Below, in pieces: positions 26,001-34,188 of a stretch of 37,647 nt of DNA. Under the pieces are notes generated by a model. The model worked only from the letters and a program-made list of their open reading frames with translations, was not told the origin of the DNA and did no database searches. The DNA comes from a bacterium (GTDB lineage: Bacteria; Cyanobacteriota; Vampirovibrionia; Obscuribacterales; JAKAZS01): NCBI GenBank assembly GCA_021815785.1, contig JAKAZS010000019.1, positions 1 through 37,647 on the forward strand. Reading direction: 5' to 3'. How positions within the stretch are numbered: the first letter of the stretch is position 1; each line of letters starts with the position of its first letter. A program made the translations under genes and the position numbers.

Positions 26001-28614
26001 TAGTGGCAGTTCATCGGGTGGATTTGGTGGCGATGGTGGTTTTGGCGGTGGTGCTGGCGGCGGCGGCGGCGGTGGCGAGCCTGGAGCCTCAGGTAGTACT
26101 GGTGGATCTGGTGGCAATGGCAGCATAAATAGTTATGGCTCTGGTGGGGTTGGAGGCAGCAGCAGTACTGGTGGAACCAGTGGTCAGAATGGTCTCAATG
26201 GTTTTGATGCAGGCTTCAATTCTAGCAGCAATGGTGGCAATAACTCAGGCTTACCTTATACTCAGGATGGAAATATTACAATTACAGCCAATAATGGAAC
26301 AATAATCACTAATGGTCAATTGTCAGCTGGCACAATAACATTAACCTCTACAGGAACTGGCGGGATAACTATTAATTCAAATGTAGGCACGTCAATTGGC
26401 AGCGATATATTTAATTCAACTGGCTCAGGCTACATAACGACAGGAACAGGTGGTGTCATAATAGGTAACAGCTTAAACCTAAGTAGCAATAGTGGTGAAA
26501 TTGGCTTTAATGGCAATGGTCTAATAACGCAGGCCAATAACATAGTCTTTAATGCTCCTTTATTATCGGTTGGCATTAATAATACTAGTGCTAATTTAAA
26601 CGTTGGCACTTCAATATCCGGGGCTAATGTATACATAGAAACTACTGGAAATCTAACTGGCACTGGAACTATAACAGCTCCAGTAGTTGGTTTATATTCC
26701 TTTGGCGGCAGTTTAGGCATAGGATCAGCAGCTAATCTTATGCAGATCAACGCTCATAATATAGGACTACAAAGTTATGGAACCGGATCAAGTGTTTATG
26801 TAAATGATACATATACCGGTAACACTGTATTACAGGCCAGTCAGGCAAGTTTATCAGCTGGAAGTACAGGTTTTGGCGGTGTTTTTAAACTAGATACGGC
26901 CGGTCCACTTACAATTTATGCTCAAATCGATCAAGGCGGTGTAGTTACTCCTGGAGTTATAAGTGCTCAGATAATTGCCATTCAAACCTTTAGTGGCTAT
27001 GGCATATATAATGATGCTAGTATTCAGTCGAATGATTTTATATTTTTAACGGCTTCGCAAAATGGTTATATTGCTGAACCAACAACTGGAGCGCTAATGA
27101 TGGCACCAAATATTGCGTTAGTTAGTGGCGGTGGAGCAATAGGTGCTGGTGGCAGATTATTATTAAACAGCGGCATTGTTGCCGCCTCAACACAAGGATT
27201 AAATAATTTTGTCAATATCTACGATGAAGCCAGTCAAAGTGGTATAAATGGCGGACAGTCCGGTAGCTCATTTACCTTTAACACAAATGGTAATTTAAAT
27301 GTTTATGGCTCAGTAGCTACAGGTGCTGGTAGTAATGCTAATGGTGGCGAGATTAACTTAAGCGCTAATGGCATCATTAATATTGGTACTAGTACTGGCG
27401 TAAGCTTAACCACTAACAATGGTCCAATTGTAGTTCAAAATAATAATACAACTGCAGGATCTATAAATTTTGCTAAAAATAGTTTTGTTTATACCAACAC
27501 TCCAGTTAATACCGCTGGTTACGTGGTATTTAACATTGGAGCCTATACTCAGGCCAATACTCGAAACCCTAATCCCACTAGCATATCGGTTCAAGCTAGT
27601 GGTGGAGCCAGTGTATTCTTTGGTAACAATGGGATTACCGCGACGGCAAGTGGCAACACCTTAAATGCAAAAGGACAAAGTATCGTATTTAATACGGGTA
27701 GTTTAGGTGCTAATGCCATAACCTTAAATGGTAATGTAAGTATTACTGCTGATCCACCTGTTGTAAGTTCGGGATTTGCTACTATTCAGAATAGTCTTCC
27801 TTTAACAAATAGCTTTAGCCAATCAGTTAATACGACTAATACATTAGTAAATAATCCAATTCCAGCTAATGTATTAGATAATAATCAAGCTGGCTTACTT
27901 CTAAATAATTATGCTACTAACCAAGTCAGCCAAAGTAATGCAACAATTTATAATAATAATGATACAGACAATAACGATATCGTTAATAACACTTCACTTA
28001 TTATGCCAATAGCTTGTCATCATATTGAATCTGGCATAAGTGTTAATGGCTTAAAGCAAGAAAGCGGATTACCCTTAGCTACCAATAATCACAAAACAAG
28101 CCTGACTCAAGGCTCTGCCATTATAGTAGCCAGTCAAGATATAGTAGTTGCTTTAAGTAAAACAAAATCAGCAACGCTATTACTTAAACGTGGTGCAATT
28201 GTATTAGCTATAGTTAATAGTGGAATTGTTAGTGTTTATAATTTGCATGATAATCACAAAGATAGCGTAATCGTCAAGTCTGACGATCGTAAAATTAAAC
28301 TTAACCCAGGACAACATCTAACTGTGTTGGCTTCAAATTACCTAACTGATTTTGCTAATGTCAACCAGGCGAAGAGCATTGGCTATCGCGATCTTAAAAC
28401 TAATACTAGTAATGGAACAGTTACGTATATGTCGGATTTTTCTATTCTTAGCGCTATAAATGCTATTAAGCCTTTAAAAGCAATGTTTAAAAGAAAGGAT
28501 TGCCAAAATTTAGCCAATCAGTTGCTTAAAACCAGTTGTATTGTAACGCAAAGTTCAAGCGGTAAAGGTATTTACGAACAAGTAGTTAAACCAAAATTAA
28601 CTGCCATGAAATAA
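23026..28614 (+). CDS. Giant secreted filamentous-haemagglutinin-like protein with glycine-loop modules and FecR-like tail
   Basis: This 1862-residue protein starts at the ATG at 23026, which has GGGAG ten bases upstream; an ATG at 22993 would add 11 residues. The N-terminus is long and basic for about 48 residues before a hydrophobic core and a VLA-FD cleavage site (after residue 67), like an extended signal peptide of large secreted proteins. Residues about 150-640 are Asn/Thr/Ser-rich beta-strand repeats of haemagglutinin type (NLANYGDIVFNGSGNL). Residues 642-1032 hold eight modules, each a roughly 20-residue strand segment plus a glycine-rich loop. More beta-repeats follow to about 1600. 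Residues about 1700-1775 (LLLKRGAIVLAIVNSGIVSV ... LNPGQHLTVL) resemble a FecR-type beta domain. There is no autotransporter barrel, LPXTG, or neighbouring TpsB transporter. It is probably a cell-surface or extracellular adhesin, but the function is inferred. Confidence 0.85.
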   Translation: MVINHSNNNLALVQVRLIANTEPNNAISKTLAKSLAKCLSKHQLFTKIMIILLTFMFTLFQSSHVLAFDSGIANTSTTSHHREDSPNYTNEAQHALASINPEVVNPHFDINAILQSVINPTLAINLTSTLHSVNTGNLGHDVNIAVGSHNLEVSRNQFLTPSEAIAVSQILGTNHQSLILNLSGQAIGGSLNAYSLGNNISNLQLPSSVTLVDNSSKLIITGNLANYGDIVFNGSGNLQAKMILNENGGLISSSGTLNLTTTALINEGGIYGSSGVNINAPMVYNAGIIEAALGNINITNANTLDITGTQASIFEAGNGKINIDVNATSLTQGINLAYANYLSKELNLNAESGYIQGVTNNVTGQINVIANSAHLVTVSKDMLIGNALVNGDPTYVNTGGDISLNGSVTSSSASLAIIASGNINVASSSTASITTSGGSLIMIAGLGSNITSTNTNSSTIPTGATQTTTNITVTLGASSGNTGGNIDLVTNNGLTGATVIDTSNTTGNGGNITLVAIGSGSSGGEVLTSNTTNTYNLNAVSTNTGSIGGNVLIIAGASPATATNTINIGNITTSGGTVSLYTQAAQASAVTISPAGVVTGGSINNNGTNIANAGITVVAINTTGANGNAGASGQPGSIGESAGKITIQAGGNISINSIDANGGNGGAGSNNFNGGNGGAGGAVNVVSTSGSVNLNFGLSASGGNGGTGGNASGSHTTGGVGGNGGNVNISTSSGTMNLAYGLVASGGNGGNGGTGSGGSSSAGGAGGNSGSITITNATGSINTLTAALYATGGIGGSGNGGYGGDGGNGGSGGSINITTTSGSIDLTTNLNAYGGTGGFGGSGGDLGGNGGNGGNININTTLNSIDLISSLNVSGGGGGGGGAGGGFQNGGTGGGGGNGGSVLITTTSNPITITGNIYALGGGAGGGGGGGGYGSGGGAGGIGGGGGGYPGGGIGGSVTIASSSQGNITLNGTILCNFGGGGGDGGNGGAGGSGSSSGGFGGDGGFGGGAGGGGGGGEPGASGSTGGSGGNGSINSYGSGGVGGSSSTGGTSGQNGLNGFDAGFNSSSNGGNNSGLPYTQDGNITITANNGTIITNGQLSAGTITLTSTGTGGITINSNVGTSIGSDIFNSTGSGYITTGTGGVIIGNSLNLSSNSGEIGFNGNGLITQANNIVFNAPLLSVGINNTSANLNVGTSISGANVYIETTGNLTGTGTITAPVVGLYSFGGSLGIGSAANLMQINAHNIGLQSYGTGSSVYVNDTYTGNTVLQASQASLSAGSTGFGGVFKLDTAGPLTIYAQIDQGGVVTPGVISAQIIAIQTFSGYGIYNDASIQSNDFIFLTASQNGYIAEPTTGALMMAPNIALVSGGGAIGAGGRLLLNSGIVAASTQGLNNFVNIYDEASQSGINGGQSGSSFTFNTNGNLNVYGSVATGAGSNANGGEINLSANGIINIGTSTGVSLTTNNGPIVVQNNNTTAGSINFAKNSFVYTNTPVNTAGYVVFNIGAYTQANTRNPNPTSISVQASGGASVFFGNNGITATASGNTLNAKGQSIVFNTGSLGANAITLNGNVSITADPPVVSSGFATIQNSLPLTNSFSQSVNTTNTLVNNPIPANVLDNNQAGLLLNNYATNQVSQSNATIYNNNDTDNNDIVNNTSLIMPIACHHIESGISVNGLKQESGLPLATNNHKTSLTQGSAIIVASQDIVVALSKTKSATLLLKRGAIVLAIVNSGIVSVYNLHDNHKDSVIVKSDDRKIKLNPGQHLTVLASNYLTDFANVNQAKSIGYRDLKTNTSNGTVTYMSDFSILSAINAIKPLKAMFKRKDCQNLANQLLKTSCIVTQSSSGKGIYEQVVKPKLTAMK
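24949..26121 (+). repeat. Eight-copy strand/glycine-loop module array
   Basis: Within the giant secreted protein, eight imperfect modules of about 40, 44, 45, 43, 41, 46, 56 and 76 residues follow one another. Each begins with a strand pair such as SINITTTSGSIDL and ends in a GGxGGxGG loop. The loops lengthen and become almost pure glycine toward the C-terminal end. The DNA is dense in GGT/GGC and locally much richer in G than its surroundings. Copy-number change would stay in frame. Confidence 0.9.
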
Positions 28615-28635
28615 ATTAATTACGCTTACCTTAAA

Positions 28636-28671
28636 AAAAGGATGTTGGATCATCTGAAACAGCCTCCTTTT
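28636..28671 (+). terminator. Possible terminator after the giant secreted protein
   Basis: AAAAGGA (28636-28642) can pair with TCCTTTT (28665-28671), extended by an inner TGTT/AACA pairing with a GCC bulge. It is 22 bp after the stop of the secreted protein. The T-run is short, so this is a weak call. Confidence 0.35.
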
Positions 28672-28891
28672 ATAGTCAATTTACCAGTACAACTAATTCT
28701 GGACTATTGGGTGTTTTTGGCAAAGCAAATGTATATTCCTTCTATTATGTCGGTTTAATTTTTTTGAGATTAAGCCTATACATAAATTCTTTTTTTTTAT
28801 TTTAATTAATTGTTCTTTTAAACTGTTGCATTGACTATGCGTCTCAAATGTTAGCTAACTTATAAATTGTTATGATTTGGTCAGGAAAATC

Positions 28892-29686
28892 TTATTTAGC
28901 GGCTATTATTTCATGACCCATTGCTAGCATTAATCCATAAATTATACTCCAGGGATGGGGTGGACAACCAGGAATAAATACATCTACATCAAGAAGTGGA
29001 CATAATCCATTGGTCTTAAAATAGCCATTGTAATGTAGTCCTCCTGAACAGGCACATGTGCCACAGGCAATAACTAATTTGGGATTTGGCATAGCGGCAT
29101 AGGTATTTTTAATTGCTTCATGCATAGCAAGTCCACATGGACCAGTAACTAATAAAGCATCAGCCATTCGTGGCGATGCCACAATATTAATTCCAAAGCG
29201 TTCCAGATCAAACATTGGATTTAATGTGGCATTTATTTCTAAATCGCAAGCATTACACCCGGTCGAAACCACTCTAATCGATAAGGACTTTTTAAATAAA
29301 GGTCTAAAATTTTTGTTTACTATCGGTTGGATATTGGCTTTGGCGATAGATTTTGCTTTAGATAAGACTAAATCTTCAATTTGGGTCACAGCTGTTTTTG
29401 TATTTAAATTTTTAACAAATACTTTATCCGGACAGTTATCGATACATTGGCTGCAACCAATGCATTTAGCTAAATTTAAGTCAGGACTAATTTTATTGTC
29501 TTGATCGTAAGTTAAGCTAATGGCTTGGGTTGGGCATAATTCAACGCACTTATTACAACTTAAATCTGAACAGCTTTGATCGTAATTGATTTTTGGTAAG
29601 CCTGAACAAGCCTCGTTAAGATCGGCAAATAGATCTTTGTTGGTGGCTAATCCTTGTTTGGCTAAATAATTTATAATATCAAGCAT
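28892..29686 (-). CDS. hyfI: Fused ferredoxin and NuoB/HyfI-like small subunit of Ehr complex
   Basis: This 264-residue fusion carries electrons in the peripheral arm. The N-terminal part is a two-cluster ferredoxin (HyfH-like): Cys39, Cys44, Cys47, Cys51 and Cys75, Cys78, Cys81, Cys85 (CIGCSQCIDNCP). The C-terminal part is the NuoB/HyfI small subunit with CNACD (Cys144, Cys147), GPCG, CGTCACSGG and PGCPPHP (Cys241), which should hold the proximal [4Fe-4S] cluster. The frame extends to a TTG at 29725, but ATG 29686 has GAGGT just upstream and avoids overlap with hyfG, so it is preferred. In Escherichia coli, HyfH and HyfI are separate proteins. It is the last gene of the operon, 7 bp after hyfG. 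Confidence 0.92.
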   Translation of the reverse strand: MLDIINYLAKQGLATNKDLFADLNEACSGLPKINYDQSCSDLSCNKCVELCPTQAISLTYDQDNKISPDLNLAKCIGCSQCIDNCPDKVFVKNLNTKTAVTQIEDLVLSKAKSIAKANIQPIVNKNFRPLFKKSLSIRVVSTGCNACDLEINATLNPMFDLERFGINIVASPRMADALLVTGPCGLAMHEAIKNTYAAMPNPKLVIACGTCACSGGLHYNGYFKTNGLCPLLDVDVFIPGCPPHPWSIIYGLMLAMGHEIIAAK

Positions 29687-29693
29687 AAATACC

Positions 29694-31169
29694 TCATAAA
29701 TCATGACCACTATAGGACAAGGCAAAACTTTTATTAATAATGGGAAAATCAGCTAATAAATTATTTCGGGCTGAAATAGCAAGACCGGTCCAATTATTAA
29801 AACTAGGATCCTTAATAGCGTAACGTTTTATTTGACCGTTTTCATCACTGAAAATTAAATGAATAAGCTCACCTCTAAACGCCTCAACAATACCCAGACC
29901 AATACAATTAGCGGGCAAACACTTTACATTAGCTAATTGTGTAGTGCCTTGGGGAATATTGTCTAATACATTTTCAATAAGAGCGATAGAAGTTATAATC
30001 TCTTTAATTCTGACTTTGGTTCGAGCTAGAGCATCGCCAGCTGATTCGTCGGCTAATTTTAAAATAGTTGCTGGATAAATACCCTGGTCGTAAATCAATC
30101 TGGTATCATAAGCAATATTGCAGGCTCGTGCGGCTACTCCAACCATATTAAAATCGCAAGCTAATGATTTACTTAATTTACCTACATTATGAAGTCTTTG
30201 GTAAACATTTTGATTGTTAATAAAGAAATTTATTACTTTTGTTAATTTGGGTTTTAAATTTATTATGAGTGATTTGATTTTACTTAAATATAGGTCATCA
30301 TCTTTTCTTACACCACCAATACCAATAAAATTCCTTAAATATCGCGAGCCCGTTAAATAATCACCCATGGCAAAAACTTGACCGCGTAAGCGGGCTAATT
30401 CCATGGCTATGGTATTAAAGCCTAAATCGGTTGCCATTCCTCCTAAATCACAAATATGCATCGACAAACGTTCAATTTCCATTGCTAGTGTCCTTAAATA
30501 TTTACTTCTTTCACTAACGTTTAATTCTAACATTTGCTCCAGAGCTAATGTATTAGCTAGGGCATTAGCGCTAGATGAATCGGAGCTAACACTTTCAGCG
30601 TAAAATCTTAAGCTTGTTAAAGGAATTTGCGTCAAACGCTTTTCAATACCACGATGGACAAATCCTAGTCTTATTTCTAAATTAATAATATTTTCGCCGA
30701 CACAACTTATACGAAAATGACCCGGCTCAATAACCCCAGCATGTACTGGTCCAACTGGTACAATATAAAGATCATTGCCTTCAATATTTAAAAAACTGGT
30801 ATCTCTTTGAAAATTATGCTGATAATTTTGATCAATACTTCGTAAAGGTGGATAGTCAATTATTCCTAAATCATTAAAAATTACTGATTTTAAACGGGGA
30901 TGGTTTTGTGGAAATATGCCAAACATTTCGTGTAGATAACGTTCAAACCAGTGTGCCTGAGGAATGGCTGGAGTTAAAGCTGAATAGGTATTATTATTCT
31001 CAATATTACTTATTAAAAGACTAGCATTTCCTTCATTATTATTAAGAATTAAGGTAAATAATTCTTGACCAGATATTGAACTAATTAACCCCAGTTTTGA
31101 GTCTTTTAATTTAGCCTTGAGGTTTTCCTGGAGGGAATTAATATTAACTATTATGGGTGGATTAAGCAT
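29694..31169 (-). CDS. hyfG: HyfG/HycE-like large subunit lacking NiFe-ligand cysteines
   Basis: This 491-residue protein is a fusion of NuoC-like (1-120, WFERYLHEMFGIFPQNHPRLK) and NuoD-like (about 130-491) domains, as in hydrogenase-3/4 large subunits. GPVHAGVIEPGHFRI (140-154) and LGFVHRGIEK (168-177) confirm the family. The first metal motif, CGIC in true hydrogenases, aligns with AESVSSDSSSAN, giving Ser195 and Ser198. The C-terminal DPCxxC aligns with ALSYSGHD, giving Ser485 and Gly488. All four nickel-iron ligands are therefore lost, and no C-terminal maturation peptide follows. It should not be able to bind the NiFe centre. It belongs with the Ehr (energy-converting hydrogenase-related) class, whose substrate is not established. 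Its ATG overlaps the hyfF stop by one base. Confidence 0.93.
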   Translation of the reverse strand: MLNPPIIVNINSLQENLKAKLKDSKLGLISSISGQELFTLILNNNEGNASLLISNIENNNTYSALTPAIPQAHWFERYLHEMFGIFPQNHPRLKSVIFNDLGIIDYPPLRSIDQNYQHNFQRDTSFLNIEGNDLYIVPVGPVHAGVIEPGHFRISCVGENIINLEIRLGFVHRGIEKRLTQIPLTSLRFYAESVSSDSSSANALANTLALEQMLELNVSERSKYLRTLAMEIERLSMHICDLGGMATDLGFNTIAMELARLRGQVFAMGDYLTGSRYLRNFIGIGGVRKDDDLYLSKIKSLIINLKPKLTKVINFFINNQNVYQRLHNVGKLSKSLACDFNMVGVAARACNIAYDTRLIYDQGIYPATILKLADESAGDALARTKVRIKEIITSIALIENVLDNIPQGTTQLANVKCLPANCIGLGIVEAFRGELIHLIFSDENGQIKRYAIKDPSFNNWTGLAISARNNLLADFPIINKSFALSYSGHDL

Positions 31170-32596
31170 TAATACATACCTCTAAAATAATCACTGTTTA
31201 TGATAAAGCCTAAATATAATGATATTGAAATTAATAATGACGGCATAAGGTTAAATTGAAAATTATTTAGTTTAATCCAATTTTGTTTGGGCTGACCTAG
31301 AGTAATTCTGCCCACATGAACAAAAACGGCAATAAAGCAAATTGTTAAAGCTACAATTATTATAATGGCTGGTAGCATAAAGTTAAAGCTTAATAATTTT
31401 GTAAGTAAGAGTATTTCGCTTATAAAACTGCCAAATGGTGGCGTACCGGTAATTGCTAAACTGCTTAATATTAATAGTATACTTAGACTTGGGGAAAATT
31501 TGATAAGACCACGAATATCTTTTAGTTCTTTGCTATTGGTTATTTGAATAATATTTCCGGATAACAGAAATAATGAAGTTTTGGCTAAGGCATGATTTAG
31601 CGCCTGGAGGAAAAAGAGAATTGGACTTCCAATGCCAATGGCTACAAGCATTAGACCAACATTTTCAATGCTCGAATAAGCCCAAAGCCGTTTTAAGCCA
31701 TGCTGGTGAATTAAAAATAAACTGGCGGCAAATATGGTTAAACAGCCAACGCCAATTAAAAGGTGTTGCATAAAATCACAATGACGTATTAGTTCGCCAA
31801 TTGAATAAATGCGTAGAAGCGCAAATAATGCGCAGTTTAACAAACAGGCTGATAATAAAGCAGAGGCTGGGGCTGGAGCCTCTGAGTGAGCATCAGGCAG
31901 CCAGCTGTGTAGGGGAAATATACCAGCCTTAGTACCATACCCAAGTAGGCAGAAAATAAAACCAAATTTAAAGAAATTAAAATTTAAAAATGGTGCCTGT
32001 TCTATGAGTTCGCTAATATTCAAGGTGCCTTCAATGCTAAAGGTTTTGCTTGAGGCATAAATCAGAATTGTTCCGAGTAAGGCAAAAGCAATGCCAACAC
32101 TACAAATTATAAAATATTTCCAGGTGGCTTCTAAAGCGTGTTTACTGCGGTAAAAGTAAACTAAGCCAGCTGATAGCAACGTTGTTAATTCGATATTTAT
32201 CCATAAATAACCTAAATTATCGCACATAAATACCAGCAACATCGAAATAAAAAATAGTATGGCTAGAATATAAAATGTTTGTATTTGGGTAAAAGAAATT
32301 TTGGGATTGTTTTTACTTTCCTGGATAAAGAAAAAATAGGAATGAGTGATACATACAGCCGTTATTAGGGATGTTAGAATGATAAAATAGGCGCCAATTT
32401 TATCAATTAAAAAGCCATGGTAATAATGAATTGAATTTTCCATAAATACTGGTTTTAAAATGATTAAAACGCTGATTAATTCAACCCAAATGAGTATTGC
32501 TGATAGTTTTAAACCGGTCCATTTTAGCTTGGATAATAATAGGTTAATTAATATTATTAAAGTTGGAATTATAAATATTGCAATTAAGGACGGCAT
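31169..32596 (-). CDS. hyfF: HyfF-like proton-pumping membrane subunit
   Basis: This 475-residue protein of about 13-14 transmembrane helices is from the Mrp/NuoL-M-N antiporter family, HyfF branch. Key ion-channel residues are Glu136 in NIELTTLLSAGLVYF, Lys160, and Lys223 in GYGTKAGIFPLHSWLPDAHSEAPAPASALLSA. The position that is Lys in NuoM-like proteins is Asn254 (CLLNCALFALLR), as is usual for HyfF. It probably forms one proton or sodium channel of the membrane arm. It is shorter than Escherichia coli HyfF (526). It lies 12 bp after hyfE and overlaps hyfG by one base. Confidence 0.92.
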   Translation of the reverse strand: MPSLIAIFIIPTLIILINLLLSKLKWTGLKLSAILIWVELISVLIILKPVFMENSIHYYHGFLIDKIGAYFIILTSLITAVCITHSYFFFIQESKNNPKISFTQIQTFYILAILFFISMLLVFMCDNLGYLWINIELTTLLSAGLVYFYRSKHALEATWKYFIICSVGIAFALLGTILIYASSKTFSIEGTLNISELIEQAPFLNFNFFKFGFIFCLLGYGTKAGIFPLHSWLPDAHSEAPAPASALLSACLLNCALFALLRIYSIGELIRHCDFMQHLLIGVGCLTIFAASLFLIHQHGLKRLWAYSSIENVGLMLVAIGIGSPILFFLQALNHALAKTSLFLLSGNIIQITNSKELKDIRGLIKFSPSLSILLILSSLAITGTPPFGSFISEILLLTKLLSFNFMLPAIIIIVALTICFIAVFVHVGRITLGQPKQNWIKLNNFQFNLMPSLLISISLYLGFIINSDYFRGMY

Positions 32597-32608
32597 TAAT
32601 TAAAACCT

Positions 32609-33256
32609 CTAGTTTTCATGTAATTCATTTAATTGGGTAACATCAATATGTTCAAAACTGGATTTTATTCGAAATACAAATAATCCGGCAATCATTATGG
32701 CTACTAATAAATCTAAAAGTACTCCTAAATCAACTATTAAGGGTAAACCTTTAGTGATGGACACGCCAAAGATAAAAATACCATTTTCTAGGGTAAGAAA
32801 ACCAATTATTTGGCTTATGGCAATTTTGCGTAATAGCATAAATAAAATTCCTGTAAATAATAGTGATATAGCAGCAGTAACACCGCCAATACTATCAATA
32901 GAAGGCATTGATTGAATTATTTTATCGGATAATAATTGACTGATTCCTAAAAATAAAATACTAATATGCATGCCTATGGCTGTTGGTATCATTACATTAC
33001 TATCATACTGAATGTCAATTTTATTTAGCACATTGTTGAGAAAATAGGGAATAAACAACGCTTTCAGGGCAATAATAAAAATGCAGATAAAATACATTTC
33101 GATGTTTACTTGTTTAAATGATTGATTTATGGTAGCTAAGGCCATAAATAAGGTTTGCAGGCTGTAAAGAAATAAATTTAAACGTAAATTAACGCTGCCA
33201 AGCATTAAGATACCAAAACAGGCACTGCCTAGAGCAAAAAAATCAGTAATATTCAT
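32609..33256 (-). CDS. hyfE: HyfE-like membrane subunit
   Basis: This 215-residue membrane protein has about six or seven helices and matches HyfE in length (216) and position. The C-terminal half (IGFLTLENGIFIFGVSITKGLPLIVDLGVLLDLLVAIMIAGLFVFRI) corresponds to NuoK, with the conserved Glu in the LENG motif. It connects the NuoH-like subunit with the antiporter subunits. Its ATG overlaps the hyfC stop by 4 bp (ATGA), indicating translational coupling. Confidence 0.92.
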   Translation of the reverse strand: MNITDFFALGSACFGILMLGSVNLRLNLFLYSLQTLFMALATINQSFKQVNIEMYFICIFIIALKALFIPYFLNNVLNKIDIQYDSNVMIPTAIGMHISILFLGISQLLSDKIIQSMPSIDSIGGVTAAISLLFTGILFMLLRKIAISQIIGFLTLENGIFIFGVSITKGLPLIVDLGVLLDLLVAIMIAGLFVFRIKSSFEHIDVTQLNELHEN

Positions 33257-34188
33257 AAACTTACTCCATTAATAATTGCAGCAAATACCGCCAGAAAACT
33301 AAAGGTTAATGCATAAGCAATAAAATCAGGCACTTTATGCCAGGATAATTTGACACTAAACGATTCAATCAAACTGGTTAAAATTAATAAACTAAAGATT
33401 ATTAAAAGGCATAAAATACTTTGCAATAATATACTTAAATTTAAAATAATTAAAATGCAATGGGTAAGGCATTGAGCAATTAAGCCATAAAATAATAGTA
33501 ATTTTAAGCTATAGGTATATTCAACAATGGCTAAATTTAATCCAGAGTTTTCAATAATCATTGCTTCGTGAATCATTGTTAATTCTAGATGCGTTGTAGG
33601 ATCATCTACTGGGCAGCGGGAGAATTCAACAACCGAGGCTAAAAACAGACTAGATGCTGATAATATTAATACTGGTATTTTAATTAAATCTAAGGAATAA
33701 GCATAATTAAAAATCTGAAACAAGTCACTGGTTTTAAAGGTAACCGCTAAGGCTAGCAAGGCTAAAATTATTGCCGGTTCCAATAAAACGGCTAAACTGA
33801 CTTCGCGACTGGTACTAAATGAGGAAAATGGTGAACCTGTATCGATAGAGCCAATAATGGTAAAAAAGCGCATTAGGGCTAATAAATAAATTAATAAAAA
33901 AATATCACCAGAAAAAACTGATTTATTAAAAGGTAGCCATGGGACGATAAAACTTAATATTAATACGATACTCAAATTAATAATGCTGCTAAGTGGGAAA
34001 ATCCAAGTTGAATCGTGACTAAATATTTGATTCTTTTTAAATAATTTAATCAGATTAAAATATGGCTGCATTAATGGAGGCCCAATTCGGTTTTGTAGTT
34101 TAGCCTTTATTTGACGAATAATACCTATTGCCAGTAGAGGCAATAGTAAACTTAAAATTATCTGTAAGCTGATAAGCAGATATTTCAT
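33253..34188 (-). CDS. hyfC: HyfC/HycD-like (NuoH-type) membrane subunit
   Basis: This 311-residue protein of about eight helices is homologous to HyfC/HycD and to NuoH, the subunit that docks the peripheral arm. Conserved features are the first-loop RIGPPLMQPYFNLIKLFKK, STSREVSLAVLLEPA and the acidic loop EFSRCPVDDPTTHLELTMIHEAM. These line the site that corresponds to the quinone cavity of complex I, though hydrogenase-type complexes do not bind quinone there. The stop overlaps hyfE, and the start overlaps the hyfB stop by 4 bp. Confidence 0.93.
   Translation of the reverse strand: MKYLLISLQIILSLLLPLLAIGIIRQIKAKLQNRIGPPLMQPYFNLIKLFKKNQIFSHDSTWIFPLSSIINLSIVLILSFIVPWLPFNKSVFSGDIFLLIYLLALMRFFTIIGSIDTGSPFSSFSTSREVSLAVLLEPAIILALLALAVTFKTSDLFQIFNYAYSLDLIKIPVLILSASSLFLASVVEFSRCPVDDPTTHLELTMIHEAMIIENSGLNLAIVEYTYSLKLLLFYGLIAQCLTHCILIILNLSILLQSILCLLIIFSLLILTSLIESFSVKLSWHKVPDFIAYALTFSFLAVFAAIINGVSL

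Noticed and set aside
25917-26126. Proline-rich open frame on the minus strand
   Set aside because: It is the reverse reading of the glycine-codon repeats of the giant secreted protein (GGT/GGC read backward gives Pro-rich frames), as is the frame at 24966-25217.
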